Positions 7,508-8,127 of a stretch of 8,127 nt of DNA are shown here, piece by piece (positions within the stretch are counted from its first letter, which is position 1; each line of letters opens with the position of its first letter). The notes under the pieces were generated by a model. The model was not told the DNA's origin. It saw only the letters and a list, made by a program, of their open reading frames with translations, and did not search any database. The position numbers and the translations under genes are program-made. The stretch is from an uncultured Rhodopirellula sp. (GTDB lineage Bacteria; Planctomycetota; Planctomycetia; Pirellulales; Pirellulaceae): positions 1-8,127 of the forward strand of contig CAJXTM010000125.1 in NCBI GenBank assembly GCA_913061385.1. The letters run 5' to 3'.

Positions 7508-7513
7508 ATTATA
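7508..7513 (-). promoter_or_regulatory. Candidate -10 box (TATAAT) for the oxidoreductase operon
   Basis: The minus strand reads CGCTATAATTCG, a perfect sigma-70 -10 hexamer. At 16-18 bp upstream there is no good -35 (AGCCTG at 17 bp); the nearest similar hexamer, TTCAAG (7535-7540), is too far at 21 bp. A weak -35 fits an activator-dependent promoter, as in XylR-controlled sugar operons. The leader would be about 150 nt. Confidence 0.35.
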
Positions 7514-7744
7514 GCGAGCTTTGTTGAGTACAGGCTTGAACTGGTGCGTTGTTGGTATGCAATTGCAGCACGTGCGGTGCTGGTGTTTGCACGGATCCCG
7601 CAAGGTCGGTGGCATCACACTGGCGGGCTGGCTTGAAAAAGGAGCTACAAGCATCCGATTCCAGGCCAGAGAAGATTGGTCGTTTCGACAGGTTAGGGGC
7701 TGGGGACCGTTCATCCCATGAGGTTATGCGCAGAATAGTTGTGT

Positions 7745-7794
7745 TATTTTACCGGATGGAGTGTCGTAGCGGTGGACGATTTAACGGTAAAATA
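7745..7794. promoter_or_regulatory. 10-bp perfect inverted repeat, candidate operator of the regulator
   Basis: TATTTTACCG (7745-7754) and CGGTAAAATA (7785-7794) are perfect inverted arms with a 30-bp spacer, centres 40 bp apart (close to four helical turns). The block ends 56 bp upstream of the regulator GTG. Each arm also carries a TAAAAT -10-like hexamer pointing outward. The layout suits a dimeric or looping regulator acting on its own promoter, or two outward promoters. Confidence 0.45.
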
Positions 7795-7795
7795 C

Positions 7796-7809
7796 ATGTC
7801 CGCAGTCAC
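7796..7809 (+). promoter_or_regulatory. Shared leader element, regulator copy
   Basis: ATGTCCGCAGTCAC ends 41 nt before the regulator start codon and immediately follows the 10-bp inverted repeat. It matches the minus-strand element at 7406-7419 at 12 of 14 bases. It overlaps a small hairpin, CGCAG (7801-7805) with CTGCG (7812-7816), that could form in the leader transcript. Confidence 0.3.
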
Positions 7810-7850
7810 TGCTGCGATTATCATTACCTGAACGAATTGAGTAATTTGGC

Positions 7851-8080
7851 GTGGTGCAGAAATTGCGATCCGTCGCTTTGTTGATCGAGACCTCGAACGC
7901 TTACGCGAGGGGAATCCTAGCCGGGATTACTGATTATGTGCGGCAGCACGAAGGTTGGTCGATTTATCTGCCCGAACAGGAACGCGGTGGCACACCACCG
8001 CGATGGCTATCCACTTGGAGTGGAGATGGCATCGTCGCTCGTATTGAAAATGACGAAATTGCGATGGCTTTGAAACACAC
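7851..8080 (+). CDS. XylR-like sugar-responsive transcription regulator, N-terminal part (3' truncated)
   Basis: About 76 residues are present before the insert ends at 8080; everything from CLLYTSPSPRD onward is adapter. The fragment reads VALLIETSNAYARGILAGITDYV, then WSIYLPEQE and GDGIVARIENDEIAMAL. This pattern (LL...AY.R....G...Y, W.I...E, GDG.IA....) matches the N-terminal periplasmic-binding-protein-like ligand domain of E. coli XylR and its many planctomycete homologues, which carry an AraC-type helix-turn-helix at the C-terminus, here missing. The start is GTG: an in-frame TAA at 7842-7844 excludes upstream starts, leaving GTG at 7851 or 7854 (or TTG at 7863). The Shine-Dalgarno sequence is poor (GAG, 9 nt upstream). 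Being divergent from the oxidoreductase operon, it probably regulates that operon and itself in response to a sugar. Confidence 0.85.
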
Positions 8081-8127
8081 CTGTCTCTTATACACATCTC
8101 CGAGCCCACGAGACCGAGGCTGATCTC
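8081..8127 (+). other. Nextera P7-side library adapter with i7 index (artefact)
   Basis: Bases 8081-8099 are the Tn5 mosaic end in the opposite orientation to 19-37, 8100-8114 are the read-2 adapter (CCGAGCCCACGAGAC), 8115-8122 (CGAGGCTG) occupy the i7 index position and match N710 from memory, and 8123-8127 (ATCTC) begin the P7 tail. It produces the well-known false C-terminus LLYTSPSPRD in the regulator frame and false MGSEMCIRD in the reverse frame. Confidence 0.98.

Larger units (their letters stand above)
7352..7850. other. Divergent intergenic regulatory region, no gene seen
   Basis: These 499 bp separate the oxidoreductase (minus) from the XylR-like regulator (plus). Open frames inside it (for example 7442-7714 minus and 7549-7884 plus) have unstructured, Cys/Trp/Arg-rich compositions and no family resemblance, so I treat the region as non-coding. 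It holds a TATAAT box for the oxidoreductase, a 10-bp inverted repeat near the regulator, and a 14-base element present near both genes. It also holds two abutting short palindromes, TGCAATTGCA (7558-7567) and GCACGTGC (7568-7575), the second overlapping a 6-bp-stem hairpin (7566-7582). The length and content fit a shared control region for two oppositely transcribed units. Confidence 0.6.

Noticed and set aside
7558..7575. Abutting palindromes TGCAATTGCA and GCACGTGC as an operator pair
   Set aside because: Palindromes of 10 and 8 bp are expected about 0.5 and 2 times by chance in 500 bp. They are mentioned in the region entry but not claimed as sites.
7442..7714. 90-codon minus-strand open frame in the divergent intergenic region
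   Set aside because: Its Cys/Thr/Asn-rich sequence has no family resemblance, and it overlaps the likely promoter and operator sites.
7549..7884. 111-codon plus-strand open frame running into the regulator gene
   Set aside because: It overlaps the regulator in another frame and has a Cys/Arg/Trp-rich composition typical of non-coding translation. The regulator frame has clear XylR similarity.
19..8099. Inverted 19-bp Tn5 mosaic ends at both contig ends, looking like a composite transposon
   Set aside because: They are continuous with Illumina adapter and index sequence, there is no transposase gene, and no target duplication can be seen. They come from Nextera library preparation.

Overview
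The window is a complete assembled contig of bacterial DNA with sequencing-library adapter still attached at both ends. Bases 1-37 and 8081-8127 match the Illumina Nextera (Tn5) adapters, so the biological insert is about 38-8080. Both terminal genes are cut, and their adapter-derived residues must be trimmed.

The gene content points to a member of the Planctomycetota / PVC group, probably Pirellulales-like and probably a metagenomic assembly. The best marker is a 1468-residue exported protein joining a ThuA domain, a PVC-type 'membrane-bound dehydrogenase' beta-propeller, helical HEAT-like repeats, a PVC-type c-type cytochrome module (CGNCH) and a C-terminal beta-rich domain. This architecture is characteristic of planctomycetes and verrucomicrobia. 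Assignment to order is an inference.

Layout: (i) 38-554, plus strand, the 3' part of a DUF6807/PmoA-like gene. (ii) 559-1614, minus, a dihydroorotate-dehydrogenase-superfamily flavoprotein, convergent with (i) across only 4 bp. (iii) 1709-6115, minus, the giant ThuA/propeller/cytochrome protein. (iv) 6233-7351, minus, a Gfo/Idh/MocA oxidoreductase. (v) 7352-7850, a 499-bp divergent regulatory region. (vi) 7851-8080, plus, the N-terminus of a XylR-like sugar-sensing transcription regulator.

The three minus-strand genes lie in the order oxidoreductase, ThuA/cytochrome protein, flavoprotein, with 117- and 94-bp spacers, and may form one transcription unit with partial internal termination. The divergent XylR-type regulator suggests control by a sugar. 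A Gfo/Idh/MocA enzyme beside a ThuA protein recalls the ThuA/ThuB pair of rhizobial trehalose and keto-sugar metabolism. A reasonable but unproven model is a carbohydrate-oxidation locus: an exported propeller/cytochrome protein acts on or binds a sugar outside the cytoplasm, and cytoplasmic dehydrogenases process the product. No tRNA, rRNA, CRISPR array or genuine mobile element was seen.
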